From Loktanella sp. 3ANDIMAR09 (GTDB lineage: Bacteria; Pseudomonadota; Alphaproteobacteria; Rhodobacterales; Rhodobacteraceae), in assembly GCF_001420005.1 (NCBI RefSeq), contig NZ_LJAK01000014.1, forward strand, positions 1-64,000: a stretch of DNA of 64,000 nt, written 5' to 3'. Position numbers and translations under genes: made by a program. Of this stretch, positions 15,847 through 26,878 are shown in pieces (the first letter of the stretch is position 1; every line of letters begins with the position of its first letter). The notes under the pieces are model-generated. The model worked only from the letters and a program-made list of their open reading frames with translations. It searched no databases and was not told the origin of the DNA.

Positions 15847-16281
15847 ATGGCAGGTTTTCCCGATATCACCCCCGTCCACGCGGAACGTGCAACACAATGG
15901 CTGTCGCAGTCCAATGTGCGCCCCACACGTCAGCGTGTCACACTGGCTGCCCTGTTGATGGGCGACGGCCGTGATCGTCATGTCACCGCCGAAACATTGT
16001 TCGAGGCCGCAAGCGCCGCCGACGGCAAGGTATCGCTGGCGACCGTTTACAACACGCTGCGCGCGTTTTGCGATGCGGGCCTGTTGCGCGAAATCGTCGT
16101 TGACGGTGCCAAGAGCTATTTTGACACCGATCTGTGCGACCATCCGCATTTTTTCTGGGAAGATTCCGCCGAACTGACCGACGCCCCGCGCGAGTCGCTG
16201 GATATCCGCAATCTGCCTGCCGCGCCCGAAGGCACGCATGTGGTCGCCGTGGACGTGGTGTTGCGCCTGCGGCGCAGCTAG
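15847..16281 (+). CDS. irr: Fur-family iron-response regulator Irr
   Basis: A 144-residue Fur-superfamily protein. An N-terminal winged helix spans about residues 15-90 (RPTRQRVTLAALL, VSLATVYNTLRAF). The C-terminal dimerisation domain has the alphaproteobacterial Irr-type DHPHFFWEDSAEL segment in place of the metal-rich His cluster of Fur. Irr senses haem or iron status and controls haem synthesis and iron storage genes by binding ICE motifs. No GCPW-type haem regulatory motif is visible, as in other Rhodobacterales Irr. It is divergent from fabA. The start at 15847 fits the predicted leaderless promoter. Confidence 0.88.
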   Translation: MAGFPDITPVHAERATQWLSQSNVRPTRQRVTLAALLMGDGRDRHVTAETLFEAASAADGKVSLATVYNTLRAFCDAGLLREIVVDGAKSYFDTDLCDHPHFFWEDSAELTDAPRESLDIRNLPAAPEGTHVVAVDVVLRLRRS

Positions 16282-16314
16282 GCGGCGGACCAGACGATCC
16301 GCCACCCACTCTGG

Positions 16315-17229
16315 TCAGTCGCGGATATCGCTTTCGTGGATGTACCAGTCGTCGAATTTCGACAGTTCGGGCAGGCGCCGCACGTATCCCTTTGATGTCA
16401 TCAGTTCGAGGATGTGGTCGCGCCGTTCCTCGTGGTTATGCTCGATCGCGAACAGACGCACGTGACGCGGTCCGAAATCGAATTTTTCCATGATGTCCAT
16501 TTCCGACCCTTCGGTGTCGATGGAAATGAAATCGATGACGTCGGGCGCGTCATATTCGTCCAGCAGGTCGTTCAGCGTGATCGTTTCGACCTTGATCCGT
16601 TCCTCGACGCCGCCTTCTTCGAATTCCAGACCGTCGGACGCATCGGCAAGGCGTGAAAACATCGGCCGCGCCGCCATCAGGAATTCCATCGTGTCGCCCG
16701 TGCTGGAATGCACGCATTTGTGGCTGATATGACATTCGCGCGCACGCGCCAGATTTTCGTGAAAGATCGGGTTTGGTTCGGCGACGATGCCTTTCCAGTC
16801 GAAATTCCGTTCGAGGATCATCGAGTTGCTCATCGTCGTGCCATTGGTGGCACCGAAATCAACGAAATAACCTTCGCGCTTGCCGTCCAGTTCAAACAGG
16901 CACCACAGGTCCTGCATCACCTGACCTTGATAGATCGCCGTATAGGGCAGGGCGAAATCACGGAACCGCTGCAACGTCTTGCCGGGTTTGTCCGCATCGG
17001 TGCAGACATAATCCTCCAACCCGTCGTCAAAGGTCGCGGTCTCGGGGTCGAGTTTTTCCTTGCGGATGGTGTCGCGCCGGTTCTTGAACAGCTTCAGCAG
17101 GTGGTTCGCATCATGCCGCTGCGGCATCTCGAACGGGTTGCCTGACTTGTAGCGCGACTTGCTGGGCAGGGTGCCCGGCTTTTGAGCGGTTGCCTCTGCA
17201 TCGGTTTTCGGAGCGTTGTCACTCGCCAT
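16315..17229 (-). CDS. FkbM-family SAM-dependent methyltransferase
   Basis: A 304-residue protein with a polar, probably disordered N-terminus of about 35 residues, then an FkbM domain. Visible motifs are GYFVDFGATNGTTMSNS (SAM-binding loop), WKGIVAEPNP, and IDFISIDTEGSEMDIM, the FkbM hallmark. FkbM proteins O-methylate sugars, polyketides or polysaccharides; the substrate here is unknown. Translation probably starts at ATG 17229, preceded by AAGAGG; the frame is open further upstream. It converges on irr with a 33-base gap. No glycosyltransferase cluster is nearby. Confidence 0.82.
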   Translation of the reverse strand: MASDNAPKTDAEATAQKPGTLPSKSRYKSGNPFEMPQRHDANHLLKLFKNRRDTIRKEKLDPETATFDDGLEDYVCTDADKPGKTLQRFRDFALPYTAIYQGQVMQDLWCLFELDGKREGYFVDFGATNGTTMSNSMILERNFDWKGIVAEPNPIFHENLARARECHISHKCVHSSTGDTMEFLMAARPMFSRLADASDGLEFEEGGVEERIKVETITLNDLLDEYDAPDVIDFISIDTEGSEMDIMEKFDFGPRHVRLFAIEHNHEERRDHILELMTSKGYVRRLPELSKFDDWYIHESDIRD

Positions 17230-17345
17230 TTTTGCCTCTTGTCGCTTGTTGTTCGGCCCGCGGTTGCGAGGCCCCTCGACGGACCCTCGCAACCGCGCTT
17301 GACCAAATCAAGGCAAAATTGTTTCCATATCGTGGACGGTCGAGG

Positions 17346-18137
17346 TCAACCCGCGATCCGTGCGGCCATGATGGCAATGGCCTTTTGATAGACGCCAGCC
17401 GCGTTCCATTGCTGGATTACGGCGTAGTTGCGCTCGCCTTCCTGATAGCCCTGACCGGGTTGCCAGCCTTTTTGGCGCAGGAAATTCGCGGTGGAATACA
17501 GCGCGTCGGTCTGGTTGGTCAGATCGACCACACCGTTGCCATCCCCGTCCACACCGTAGCGAATCACGTTGGCTGGCAGAAACTGCGTATGGCCCAATTC
17601 GCCGTGCATTGCGCCGATCGTATTTGCACTAATCGAACCTTGATCCACCAATTGCAGGGCGGCCAACGCGTGCGGTGTGAAAAAATCCGACCTGCGGCAG
17701 TCATAGGCCAAGGTCGTGATCGCGCTCAGCACATTGCTGTCACCCATGAAATTGCCGAATGCGGTTTCCATGCCGTGGATCGCGACGATCACGCCGGCCG
17801 GCACGCCATAGCGCGCCTCGAGGTTGGCATAGAACGTCGGGTTGTTCGCGATCTTGCGACGACCCTGCGCCACGATGGTGTCCGCACCACGGATGCGCAT
17901 GAATTCGTCCAGGCTGTAGCGGAACGATTTCTGGTTGCGGTCCGCATTGATCGTGCGCTGCGCATAGCTGGTGTTGGCCAGCGCCGCGAGCCCGCGCTGG
18001 CCGATGCCAGCGGCGGTCGCTTCTTGGGCGAATTGCTGTTTCCAGCTGTTGAAACCGCTGGCGTCATTGCCGCAGGTGGCGGCGGCTGCCGCAGTCGAGG
18101 TCAGGGCAAAAGCCGCAATAAGGGCTATGGTGCGCAT
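17346..18137 (-). CDS. Lytic murein transglycosylase, MltB family
   Basis: A 263-residue secreted enzyme. The first 20 residues form a Sec signal peptide (MRTIALIAAFALTSTAAAAA), and no lipobox Cys is at the cleavage site. The catalytic Glu is in HGMETAFGNFMG, as in MltB-type SLT domains, followed by TLAYDCRRSDFF and GELGHTQFLPANV. It cleaves the glycan strands of peptidoglycan to 1,6-anhydromuropeptides in the periplasm. It lacks the C-terminal peptidoglycan-binding domain seen in longer homologues. It lies between metG and the FkbM gene on the same strand. Confidence 0.9.
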   Translation of the reverse strand: MRTIALIAAFALTSTAAAAATCGNDASGFNSWKQQFAQEATAAGIGQRGLAALANTSYAQRTINADRNQKSFRYSLDEFMRIRGADTIVAQGRRKIANNPTFYANLEARYGVPAGVIVAIHGMETAFGNFMGDSNVLSAITTLAYDCRRSDFFTPHALAALQLVDQGSISANTIGAMHGELGHTQFLPANVIRYGVDGDGNGVVDLTNQTDALYSTANFLRQKGWQPGQGYQEGERNYAVIQQWNAAGVYQKAIAIMAARIAG

Positions 18138-18201
18138 GTTGGTGGTCCAGTCTGTTCAGGTTATGGAAACACTAGCACAGCGCCGGTGTTATCCAATATC
18201 G

Positions 18202-19917
<1,716 letters not shown>

Positions 19918-20061
19918 GGTGTATCCTGTCGTGGTGTGACCCGCTATCTAGCGGGCGGACGCGCGCAAGGCCAGTGGTCAGCGAAAGCTGCGTGTCCGGG
20001 TCTCTTGCGGTTCGGTCGCGGCTGGCTACTGTGCGCGCCAGATCAACACAGGATGACACAG

Positions 20062-21105
20062 ATGAAAACGCTGACCCTAGGCCGCACGGATATTTCGGTG
20101 ACTGACTGGTGCCTCGGCACGATGACATTCGGCAACCAGACCCCGATGGACGACGCGCACCGCCAGATGGACATGGCGCTGGATGCGGGACTGAATTTCA
20201 TCGACTGTGCGGAAATGTATCCCGTGAACCCCGTGGCCAAGGAAACTGCAGGCCGGTCCGAGGAATACCTTGGTGAATGGTTTGCCCGCACGGGGCGCCG
20301 CGATGAGTGGGTGCTGGCAACCAAGGTGACAGGGCCAAACCCCGGTTTCAAACGCGATGGGGCAGGGTTTTCCGGGGCGAACATCGGACAGGCCATCGAC
20401 GAATCCCTGACGCGCCTGAAAACCGATGTCATCGACCTGTACCAGCTGCACTGGCCGGTGCGCGGCACCTGGGCATTTCGCAGCAATTGGTCCTATGATC
20501 CGTCCGGCCAGAACCGGGCGCAGACGCTGGACCACATGCACGAGGTTCTCGGTGCGCTGGATACGGCGATCAAGGCAGGCAAGATCCGCGCCGTCGGCCT
20601 GTCGAATGAGACCGCATGGGGCACCACGAAATGGTGCGATGTGGCCGAGGAACATGGCCTGCCGCGCATGGCCACCATTCAGAACGAATATTCGCTGCTG
20701 TGTCGGCACATGGACACGGACCTGTCCGAAACCATGGTGAACGAGGACGTGACCCTGCTGTCATTCTCGCCACTGGCTGCCGGGTTCCTGACCGGCAAAT
20801 ATCAGGACGGGCAGGTGCCGGACGGCAGCCGCATGTCGCTGAACACCGACATGGGGGGCCGTCTGACCGACCGGGTTCTACCCACCACGCAGGCCTATCT
20901 GGATATTGCTGCCAAACACGGCATCGATCCGGTGCATCTGGCGATGGCCTGGCAATTCAGCCGTCCGTTCCCGGTGTCGGCGATCTTTGGCGCGACGACA
21001 GCGGACCAACTGGCGCAGATCCTGGCAGGGCGCGATGTGGTGTTGGGGCAAGAGGTGCTGGACGACATCGACGCAGCACACCGCGCGCACCCGATGCCAT
21101 ATTGA
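20062..21105 (+). CDS. Aldo/keto reductase, Tas-like
   Basis: A 347-residue NADPH-dependent aldo/keto reductase. The catalytic tetrad is visible as FIDCAEMYP (Asp, Tyr), LATKVTG (Lys) and YQLHWPV (His). The C-terminal SAIFGATTADQL segment binds the cofactor phosphate. The length and the long loop after the His match the Tas/YghZ-type subfamily; the physiological substrate is unknown. The start was set at ATG 20062 because AGGA lies eight bases upstream; an in-frame ATG at 20053 overlaps that site. A GC-rich hairpin follows at 21111-21132. Confidence 0.87.
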   Translation: MKTLTLGRTDISVTDWCLGTMTFGNQTPMDDAHRQMDMALDAGLNFIDCAEMYPVNPVAKETAGRSEEYLGEWFARTGRRDEWVLATKVTGPNPGFKRDGAGFSGANIGQAIDESLTRLKTDVIDLYQLHWPVRGTWAFRSNWSYDPSGQNRAQTLDHMHEVLGALDTAIKAGKIRAVGLSNETAWGTTKWCDVAEEHGLPRMATIQNEYSLLCRHMDTDLSETMVNEDVTLLSFSPLAAGFLTGKYQDGQVPDGSRMSLNTDMGGRLTDRVLPTTQAYLDIAAKHGIDPVHLAMAWQFSRPFPVSAIFGATTADQLAQILAGRDVVLGQEVLDDIDAAHRAHPMPY

Positions 21106-21110
21106 ACGGA

Positions 21111-21132
21111 CCGCGGGGCCGTGGCCCCGCGG
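21111..21132 (+). terminator. GC-rich hairpin after the aldo/keto reductase gene
   Basis: CCGCGGGGCC at 21111-21120 pairs perfectly with 21123-21132, leaving a minimal loop. It starts six bases after the stop codon. There is no T-run directly after it, so it may work as a Rho-assisted terminator or an mRNA-stabilising end. Confidence 0.5.
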
Positions 21133-21202
21133 ACTGCATTCTTGCCGCGCCATATCGGGGCTGCGCGTGGTTTGATACTGCGGGTCGCCTCGCCGGCGGG
21201 GC

Positions 21203-21224
21203 GGATATTTTTGACCAGAAGAAG
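21203..21224. repeat. Dispersed intergenic element, divergent copy D
   Basis: The element contains GGATATTTTTGACCAGAAG, loosely related to the GAGTATTTTTGGCAAGATG element at 6127. The 178-base gap between the aldo/keto reductase and lipocalin genes holds this and the hairpin, and nothing else I can name. Confidence 0.4.
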
Positions 21225-21283
21225 TCTGGACGCTTGCCCCGGTCGCCGGTGCTGCGGCAAGGTCGCGCAAAAGGGGAACCGTC

Positions 21284-21829
21284 ATGAAACGCCTGTCGAT
21301 CCTGCTGCTGCTGGCAGCTTGCGCAAAGCCCCTCCCTGACGAACAGGTCGGCGGATTGTTCGAGGTATATCGCGACCGCGACCAGCCGATTGCCTCTGCC
21401 GCGCTGTTCCAGCCCGACCGATACGTTGGGCGCTGGTACGAGGTTGCCCGCTATCCGGTTCCGTTCGAGGCGGGCTGTACGGGTGTTACGGCGGATTACG
21501 CGGCCTTGCCTGACGGAAGCCTGTCGGTCCTGAACACCTGTCGCAATGCCGATGGCACCGTCAGGTCCACGATCCAGGGCCGGGCCGATATCGTGGGGCC
21601 GGGCAGGCTAAAGGTCAGTTTCGACAACGTCCCGTTTGTACGGGCCGATTACTGGGTGTTATGGGTCGACGAGGGGTATCGCACGGCCGTGGTGGGTGCG
21701 CCCGACGGTCGGTCGGGCTGGATCCTGAACCGCACACCCGATATCCCCGCAGACCGTCTGACTGCCGCAAAAGAGGTCCTCGACTTCAACGGCTATGACC
21801 TGAACCGATTGATGGAGGTGCCGCAATGA
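21284..21829 (+). CDS. Lipocalin-family lipoprotein, Blc-like
   Basis: A 181-residue outer-membrane lipocalin. The signal peptide ends in lipobox LLAAC (Cys at about residue 13), so it is lipid-anchored. The lipocalin fold begins with VGRWYEVARYPVPFEAGC (the GxW motif). WVLWVDEGYRTAVVG and the late GWILNRTP match bacterial Blc. Blc binds lysophospholipids or fatty acids in the envelope. The spacer between the lipid anchor and the barrel is about 30 residues longer than in E. coli Blc. The ribosome site AAGGGG is present. The next gene starts within its stop (ATGA). Confidence 0.88.
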   Translation: MKRLSILLLLAACAKPLPDEQVGGLFEVYRDRDQPIASAALFQPDRYVGRWYEVARYPVPFEAGCTGVTADYAALPDGSLSVLNTCRNADGTVRSTIQGRADIVGPGRLKVSFDNVPFVRADYWVLWVDEGYRTAVVGAPDGRSGWILNRTPDIPADRLTAAKEVLDFNGYDLNRLMEVPQ

Positions 21830-22134
21830 TACAGCGTTCGACAGTTTTGGGGGCGATTGTCCTCTTGGCCGGTTGCGAGGCCGGCACCATGACCAGCGCG
21901 CCCGGCGGGTCTGAACCGGCCTTTCGCGAGTTTTTGGTCATCGGGTCGTCCATGTCGTTTGAACAATGCCGCGCCGCTGGCGGGCTGATCATCCGCGATG
22001 CAAACAGCCCGATGACGGCCTGCGACCCATCGGTGAAACGCAATCCCGTTCCGCGCACCGTGATCGATGATCCGACAGCCGAGACCGACATGAACGCCGT
22101 GCGTGAAATGCAGGATCTGGCGACGGCGAACTAG
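21826..22134 (+). CDS. Small putative lipoprotein of unknown function
   Basis: A 102-residue protein with a signal peptide and lipobox LLAGC (Cys at about residue 17). The mature part is polar, with two further Cys (EQCRAAGG and MTACDPS) that could form a disulfide. I do not recognise a domain. Its ATG overlaps the lipocalin stop codon, so it is translationally coupled to the lipocalin and may act with it in the envelope. The next gene, with a GTG start, begins two bases after its stop. Confidence 0.7.
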   Translation: MIQRSTVLGAIVLLAGCEAGTMTSAPGGSEPAFREFLVIGSSMSFEQCRAAGGLIIRDANSPMTACDPSVKRNPVPRTVIDDPTAETDMNAVREMQDLATAN

Positions 22135-22135
22135 C

Positions 22136-23332
22136 GTGCCGCGTGCTGCGACCATCGGATCCGGATCCGCTGCGTCTGGCTGGGCTGCGCGTATCCAGTT
22201 GATGGGATGGGACGTGGCGGTACTCGCCGAGGAGGGCCCGACCTCTGCGCAATGGGGCGATCTGCTTGCGCGCGCCGGCCGCGCGCTGTCCAGCCTGAGT
22301 GACGTTGAACAGCCCCGTCCGGGGCATCGCAGCCCGCAGCAGGACCTTGCCGCGACCGTGGCCGGGGCCGACTGGGTGACGGTGTGCCCGCCAAGTGACC
22401 TGCCGGCCGCCCGGGACCTGATTGCCCGGATCGCAGTCCGATGCCCACCAACCGCCATCATCGCAATCGCCAGCGCGGATCATGACATTGCGGCGTTGCA
22501 ATCCGCGACAGCCGCGCCCGGCCAGGTCATCGGCGCGGTGGGTTGCGCGCCCATTTACCTCATGCCTTTGGTCGCCGTGACACAGAGCCCGGCCAATCCC
22601 GCATCGGTGGTTGCCGATGCAATCGAGACGCTCGGATCACTGGGTATGGCGCCGGTCGATCAAGTTGCGTCGCCCGACACGGCGCTGATTGAAACCCAGC
22701 GGGCGCTTTGCATGGTCGCGGACAATATGCCGGAGGGCGACGCCCGGGACAGGCTGTTGGTAACGCTCTTGCGCGGGTTAAAGACCTGCAACCACGGTGT
22801 CGGGGGCGTCCTGACCGCGCTGGACCTGGCACGGGACAGGGTGCCGCGCACCATCGCAAACGTGGATGATCTGGCCCGGCCCGTGACCACCTATGCCCGC
22901 GCTGTTCCGTTGGACTGGACCGACTACAACGGCCACATGACCGAGGCGCGTTACCTGCATGCCTTTGGCGAGGCCACGGACCGCATGATGATCCTCGTGG
23001 GATGCACCCCCGGTTACGTCGCGGCTGGTCACAGCTTTTTCACCGCCGAAACCCATATTCGTCACCTGGGCGAGGTGGTTGAGGGAACCTGTATCCGCAT
23101 CGACACGCAGGTGCTCTCAGGGCAGGGGAAAAAGATGCACCTCTTTCACCGCATGTGGGCAGGGGACAGGTTGCTGGCAACGGGGGAACACATGTTGATC
23201 CACGTCAGCCTGACGACCCGGTCGGCTTGCGCACCGGGCGAGGCCGTCGCCATACCGCTGGCGCGCATCGCTGCGGCCCACGCGGGATTGCCGATGCCTG
23301 ACGGTGCCGGCCGCGCTGTCGGGCGCAAGTGA
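22136..23332 (+). CDS. Thioesterase fused to a degenerate carnitine/hydroxyacyl dehydrogenase domain
   Basis: About 398 residues from a GTG start two bases after the previous stop. The C-terminal third (about 250-390) is a hotdog thioesterase: LDWTDYNGHMTEARYLHAF and the THIRHLGEV strand are well preserved. The N-terminal part follows the 3-hydroxyacyl/carnitine dehydrogenase fold but has lost key residues. The dinucleotide loop reads GSGSAASGW, not GxGxxG. The conserved HPFNP is GCAPI, so the catalytic His is absent. The helical second domain is much shortened. Intact carnitine dehydrogenase-thioesterase fusions run to about 490 residues. It is probably an active thioesterase with a structural or vestigial N-domain. 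Confidence 0.72.
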   Translation: MPRAATIGSGSAASGWAARIQLMGWDVAVLAEEGPTSAQWGDLLARAGRALSSLSDVEQPRPGHRSPQQDLAATVAGADWVTVCPPSDLPAARDLIARIAVRCPPTAIIAIASADHDIAALQSATAAPGQVIGAVGCAPIYLMPLVAVTQSPANPASVVADAIETLGSLGMAPVDQVASPDTALIETQRALCMVADNMPEGDARDRLLVTLLRGLKTCNHGVGGVLTALDLARDRVPRTIANVDDLARPVTTYARAVPLDWTDYNGHMTEARYLHAFGEATDRMMILVGCTPGYVAAGHSFFTAETHIRHLGEVVEGTCIRIDTQVLSGQGKKMHLFHRMWAGDRLLATGEHMLIHVSLTTRSACAPGEAVAIPLARIAAAHAGLPMPDGAGRAVGRK

Positions 23333-23346
23333 GGTGCGCAAGCACC
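23333..23346 (+). other. Small GCAA-tetraloop hairpin after the thioesterase fusion gene
   Basis: GGTGC at 23333-23337 and GCACC at 23342-23346 form a stem closed by a GCAA tetraloop, immediately after the stop codon. No T-run follows. It may stabilise the mRNA end or help termination. Confidence 0.4.
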
Positions 23347-23449
23347 GGATCACGACCCGCAAGACACGGGCATTTCGCGCCCTATGATTAGCCTTGCCGC
23401 GCTGATCATCACGACCTGAACGTCATCATTCGCTGTTTTCAAAATATCC

Positions 23450-23496
23450 CGGGGGTCTGGGGGCAGCGCCCCCACCGAATTTTCGCGAAAATTCGG
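23450..23496. repeat. Palindromic intergenic repeat downstream of thrS
   Basis: Bases 23475-23496 are a perfect 22-base palindrome centred on TCGCGA, with arms CCGAATTT and AAATTCGG. Next to it, GGGGGC and GCCCCC around 23459-23473 form a second stem, and AAATATCCCGGGGGTCTG precedes it. The block lies 18 bases beyond the thrS stop and could terminate thrS transcription. I remember this mosaic as recurrent between genes in Rhodobacterales; that is recollection, not a search. Confidence 0.6.
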
Positions 23497-23513
23497 CCCC
23501 CCTTGGCCAGTGT

Positions 23514-25460
23514 TCAGCGCAGATCGGGCGGCGTTGCGTCGTCCTTCAGTGACGCAAGGATCGCGTGCAGATCCATGACCTGCGTCTGCTTTTCGCCCAG
23601 CCTGCGCACGGTGACGGTGCGTTCCTCGACTTCGCGTGCGCCCAGCGCGAGGATGACGGGCACCTTGCCGACGGAATGTTCGCGGACCTTGTAGTTGATC
23701 TTTTCGTTGCGCGTATCGGCCTCGGCGCGCACACCCGCCTTGCGCAGGGCAGCCACGATCTCGGTAGCATAGTCGTCGGCGTCCGACACGATGGTCGCCA
23801 CGACCACCTGACGCGGGGCCAGCCAGAACGGCAGCTTGCCTGCGTGGCTCTCGATCAGGATACCGATGAAACGCTCGAACGATCCCAGCACGGCGCGGTG
23901 CAGCATCACGGGGCGATGTTTGTCACCGTCCTGCGCGATGTAGTTCGCATCCAGCCGTTCGGGCAGGTTGGGATCGACCTGCAAGGTGCCGCACTGCCAT
24001 TCACGCCCGATGGCATCGGTCAGCGTGAATTCCAGCTTGGGGCCGTAGAACGCGCCTTCGCCCGGCAGCAGCTCGAAATCATAGCCCGCGGCCTGACAGG
24101 CATCGCCCAGCGCCTTTTCCACCGCGTCCCAGCTTTCGTCGCTCCCGATCCGCTTTTCGGGGCGGGTGGACAGCTTGATCGTCCAGTTCTCGAACCCCAG
24201 ATCGGCATAGACCGAGGCCAGCAGTTTGATGAATTTCTCCGTCTCGGCCACGATCTGGTCGTTGGTGCAGAAAATATGCCCGTCGTCCTGCGTGAAACCG
24301 CGCACACGCATGATCCCGTGCAGCGCGCCCGATGGCTCGTAGCGGTTGCAAGAGCCGAATTCCGCCATGCGCAGCGGCAGGTCGCGATAGGATTTCAGAC
24401 CCTGGTTGAACACCTGAACGTGGCAGGGGCAGTTCATCGGCTTCAGCGCGTTGACCGTCTTTTCGCGGGCGTGCTCCTCGTCCACTTCGACGATGAACAT
24501 GTGGTCCTGATAATTGTCCCAGTGGCCGGATTTTTCCCACAGCACGCGGTTCACCACCTGCGGCGTGTTCACCTCGACATAATCGTCGGCGCGCTGCTTG
24601 CGGCGCATGTAATCCTGCAATTCGGTATAGATCGTCCAGCCGTTGGGGTGCCAGAACACCTGACCGGGGGCCTCTTCCTGCATGTGATAGAGGTCCATCT
24701 CGCGGCCCAGACGGCGGTGGTCACGCTTGGCGGCTTCCTCCAGCATCGTCAGATGCGCCTTGAGGTCCTCTTTGTTGGTAAAGGCCACGCCGTAGATGCG
24801 TTGCAGCATCGCGCGGTCGCTGTCGCCGCGCCAATAGGCCCCTGCAATGGACATCAGACGCCAAGAATCGCCCGGCACCTGGCCGGTATTCTGCAGGTGC
24901 GGACCACGGCACAGGTCCTGCCAGTCGCCGTGCCAATACATGCGCAGCGGCTCGTCGCCGGGGATGCTCTCGATCAGCTCGACCTTATAGGGCTCGCCCT
25001 TGTCGCGGTAATGCTGAATCGCGCGGTCGCGGTCCCAGACCTCTGTGCGGACCTCGTCACGGGCGTTGATGATCTGTTTCATCTTGGCCTCGATCGTCGC
25101 CAGATCCTCTGGTGTGAACGGCTCGGCCCGGTCGAAATCGTAATACCAGCCGTCCTTGATCACCGGCCCGATGGTGACCTGCGTGTCGGGCCAGATCTCC
25201 TGCACCGCACGCGCCATGATGTGCGCAAGGTCATGGCGCACCAGTTCCAGCGCGGGTGCGCGGTCTTTCATCGTGTTGATCGCGATATCCGCGTCCGCAT
25301 CGATCGGCCATGCCAGATCGTAGTGTTGACCGTTCACGGTGGCGCTGATCGCCTTTTTGCGCAGGCTGGTCGAAATATCGGCCGCCACATCGCCTGCGGT
25401 CACGCCAGCGGGGTAGCTTCGTGTATTGCCATCGGGAAGTGTCAGGGTGATCTGGGCCAT
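23514..25460 (-). CDS. thrS: Threonine-tRNA ligase
   Basis: A 648-residue class II synthetase of usual length. Domains in order are TGS ([12 protein letters not shown], about 1-60), the editing domain with [11 protein letters not shown] (the HxxxH of the N2 domain), the catalytic domain with zinc ligands beginning [10 protein letters not shown], motif 3 near [11 protein letters not shown], and the C-terminal anticodon-binding domain ([15 protein letters not shown]). It charges tRNA-Thr and edits Ser-tRNA-Thr. The start was set at ATG 25460 from the TGS domain; the frame is open further upstream but without homology. It is divergent from the MFS gene at 25598. Confidence 0.95.
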   Translation of the reverse strand: MAQITLTLPDGNTRSYPAGVTAGDVAADISTSLRKKAISATVNGQHYDLAWPIDADADIAINTMKDRAPALELVRHDLAHIMARAVQEIWPDTQVTIGPVIKDGWYYDFDRAEPFTPEDLATIEAKMKQIINARDEVRTEVWDRDRAIQHYRDKGEPYKVELIESIPGDEPLRMYWHGDWQDLCRGPHLQNTGQVPGDSWRLMSIAGAYWRGDSDRAMLQRIYGVAFTNKEDLKAHLTMLEEAAKRDHRRLGREMDLYHMQEEAPGQVFWHPNGWTIYTELQDYMRRKQRADDYVEVNTPQVVNRVLWEKSGHWDNYQDHMFIVEVDEEHAREKTVNALKPMNCPCHVQVFNQGLKSYRDLPLRMAEFGSCNRYEPSGALHGIMRVRGFTQDDGHIFCTNDQIVAETEKFIKLLASVYADLGFENWTIKLSTRPEKRIGSDESWDAVEKALGDACQAAGYDFELLPGEGAFYGPKLEFTLTDAIGREWQCGTLQVDPNLPERLDANYIAQDGDKHRPVMLHRAVLGSFERFIGILIESHAGKLPFWLAPRQVVVATIVSDADDYATEIVAALRKAGVRAEADTRNEKINYKVREHSVGKVPVILALGAREVEERTVTVRRLGEKQTQVMDLHAILASLKDDATPPDLR

Positions 25461-25597
25461 GTCAGGCTCCTCGTCTGTTTGGCGCCTACAGGTGCGCCCG
25501 GTTGCGGGATATGTCGTGGGATGAATGGCCTGCACGGGACAAGGTGTCAATGCGGGATGCCGTACTATGTCTGTCGCAAACCAAGACAGAGGACGCC

Positions 25598-26878
25598 ATG
25601 CCCCAGGACCTGACCGACGACCTGTTCGAATACCTCGTGGATGATCCCGACACGCAAGGCGGGCTGTCGGACACGGCGGCAGAGGCCGAGCCGGGCAGTT
25701 TCCTGCGCCACGTGCTGTCGCTGTCGGGGTCCAAGATCGCGGACGGTCTGATCGACCCCAAACTGGTGCTGTCGTGGCTTTTGACATCGCTGGGCGCAGG
25801 GGCGTTCTGGACCGGCCTGCTGGTGCCTGTCCGTGAAAGCGGCGCACTGTTGCCACAGCTGTTCACGACGCCCGTGATCACCCGCCAGACCATCCGAAAA
25901 TGGTTCTGGGCAGGGGGGGCCTTTGTTCAGGGGATCTGCGCGATCCTGATCGCCGTGGCCGCCCTGACGCTGGACGGCAATGCGGCGGGTGCCGTGATCG
26001 TGGGCCTGCTGGCGGTGCTGGCACTGGCCCGGTCGGTCTGTTCCGCCAGTTACAAGGACGTGCTGGGCAAGACGGTGGGCAAATCGCGGCGCGGCACAGC
26101 CACGGGGGCGGCCAGCACGGCGGCCAGCGTCGGTGTGATCGTGTTCGCCCTGATCCTGCTGACCGGGATCGGCGACCGCTATACTATCGTCATCGCTGCA
26201 TTGTTGCTGGCGGGCGGTTTCTGGATCGGGGGTGCTGCCATTTTCGCCACCCTGCGCGAACAGCCCAGCACGGGCGATGCCGCGCGCAGCATCGGCTGGG
26301 ACCAGTTCAGACTGCTGCGTGACGACCCGCAGCTGATGCGGTTCATCGTCGTGCGCAGCCTGCTGGTGGGCACGGCGCTGGCCCCGCCGTACTTCGTTCT
26401 GCTGAACCCGGACTCGGGCTTCGGCCAGCTGGGCGCGCTGGTGCTGGCCAGTGCTGTGGCCTCGCTCTTGTCATCCTACGTCTGGGGGCGGCTGTCCGAC
26501 CGGTCCTCGCGGCGTGTCCTGCTCTATGCAGGGCTTGCCGGTGGGGGTGTGCTGTCCGTCGTCGCCCTGCTGGGCTGGCTGGGCGGCATCGGCGCACCGG
26601 GTGTCATCCCTGTGGCGCTGTTCGGCCTGATGATCGCCTACAACGGCGTGCGTCAGGGCCGGTCCACGCATCTGGTCGACATGGCCGACGCGGCAGATCG
26701 CGCGCCCTATACGGCCCTGTCGAACACGGTTGTCGGCGTCGTTCTGTTTGCCGCCGGTGCGGCGTTCGCTGGTATCGCTTCGGTGTCGGTGCCCCTTGTC
26801 ATCGCCCTGTTCGCCGTGATGTGTTGGATAGCAAGTGCCCTGTCGCTGGGCCTGAACGAGGTACAAGATGACGCATGA
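25598..26878 (+). CDS. MFS-type membrane transporter
   Basis: A 426-residue polytopic protein. About 60 polar residues precede the first membrane helix. At least ten hydrophobic helices follow, with an MFS-like loop [17 protein letters not shown] (motif A-like, GxLSDRxxRR) in the second half. The first half lacks a clear motif A. The substrate is unknown. The start ATG 25598 has AGAGGAC upstream. It overlaps the following hydrolase gene by 11 bases, so the two form an operon. The long hydrophilic N-terminus is unusual for an MFS exporter. Confidence 0.72.
   Translation: MPQDLTDDLFEYLVDDPDTQGGLSDTAAEAEPGSFLRHVLSLSGSKIADGLIDPKLVLSWLLTSLGAGAFWTGLLVPVRESGALLPQLFTTPVITRQTIRKWFWAGGAFVQGICAILIAVAALTLDGNAAGAVIVGLLAVLALARSVCSASYKDVLGKTVGKSRRGTATGAASTAASVGVIVFALILLTGIGDRYTIVIAALLLAGGFWIGGAAIFATLREQPSTGDAARSIGWDQFRLLRDDPQLMRFIVVRSLLVGTALAPPYFVLLNPDSGFGQLGALVLASAVASLLSSYVWGRLSDRSSRRVLLYAGLAGGGVLSVVALLGWLGGIGAPGVIPVALFGLMIAYNGVRQGRSTHLVDMADAADRAPYTALSNTVVGVVLFAAGAAFAGIASVSVPLVIALFAVMCWIASALSLGLNEVQDDA

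Noticed and set aside
17293-17345. Possible small gene between the FkbM gene and the lytic transglycosylase
   Set aside because: The gap is only 53 bases and has no start codon with a ribosome site.
23565-25613. A 682-codon open frame opposite thrS
   Set aside because: It is antisense to a complete, motif-perfect threonyl-tRNA synthetase. It shows no domain and has shadow composition.
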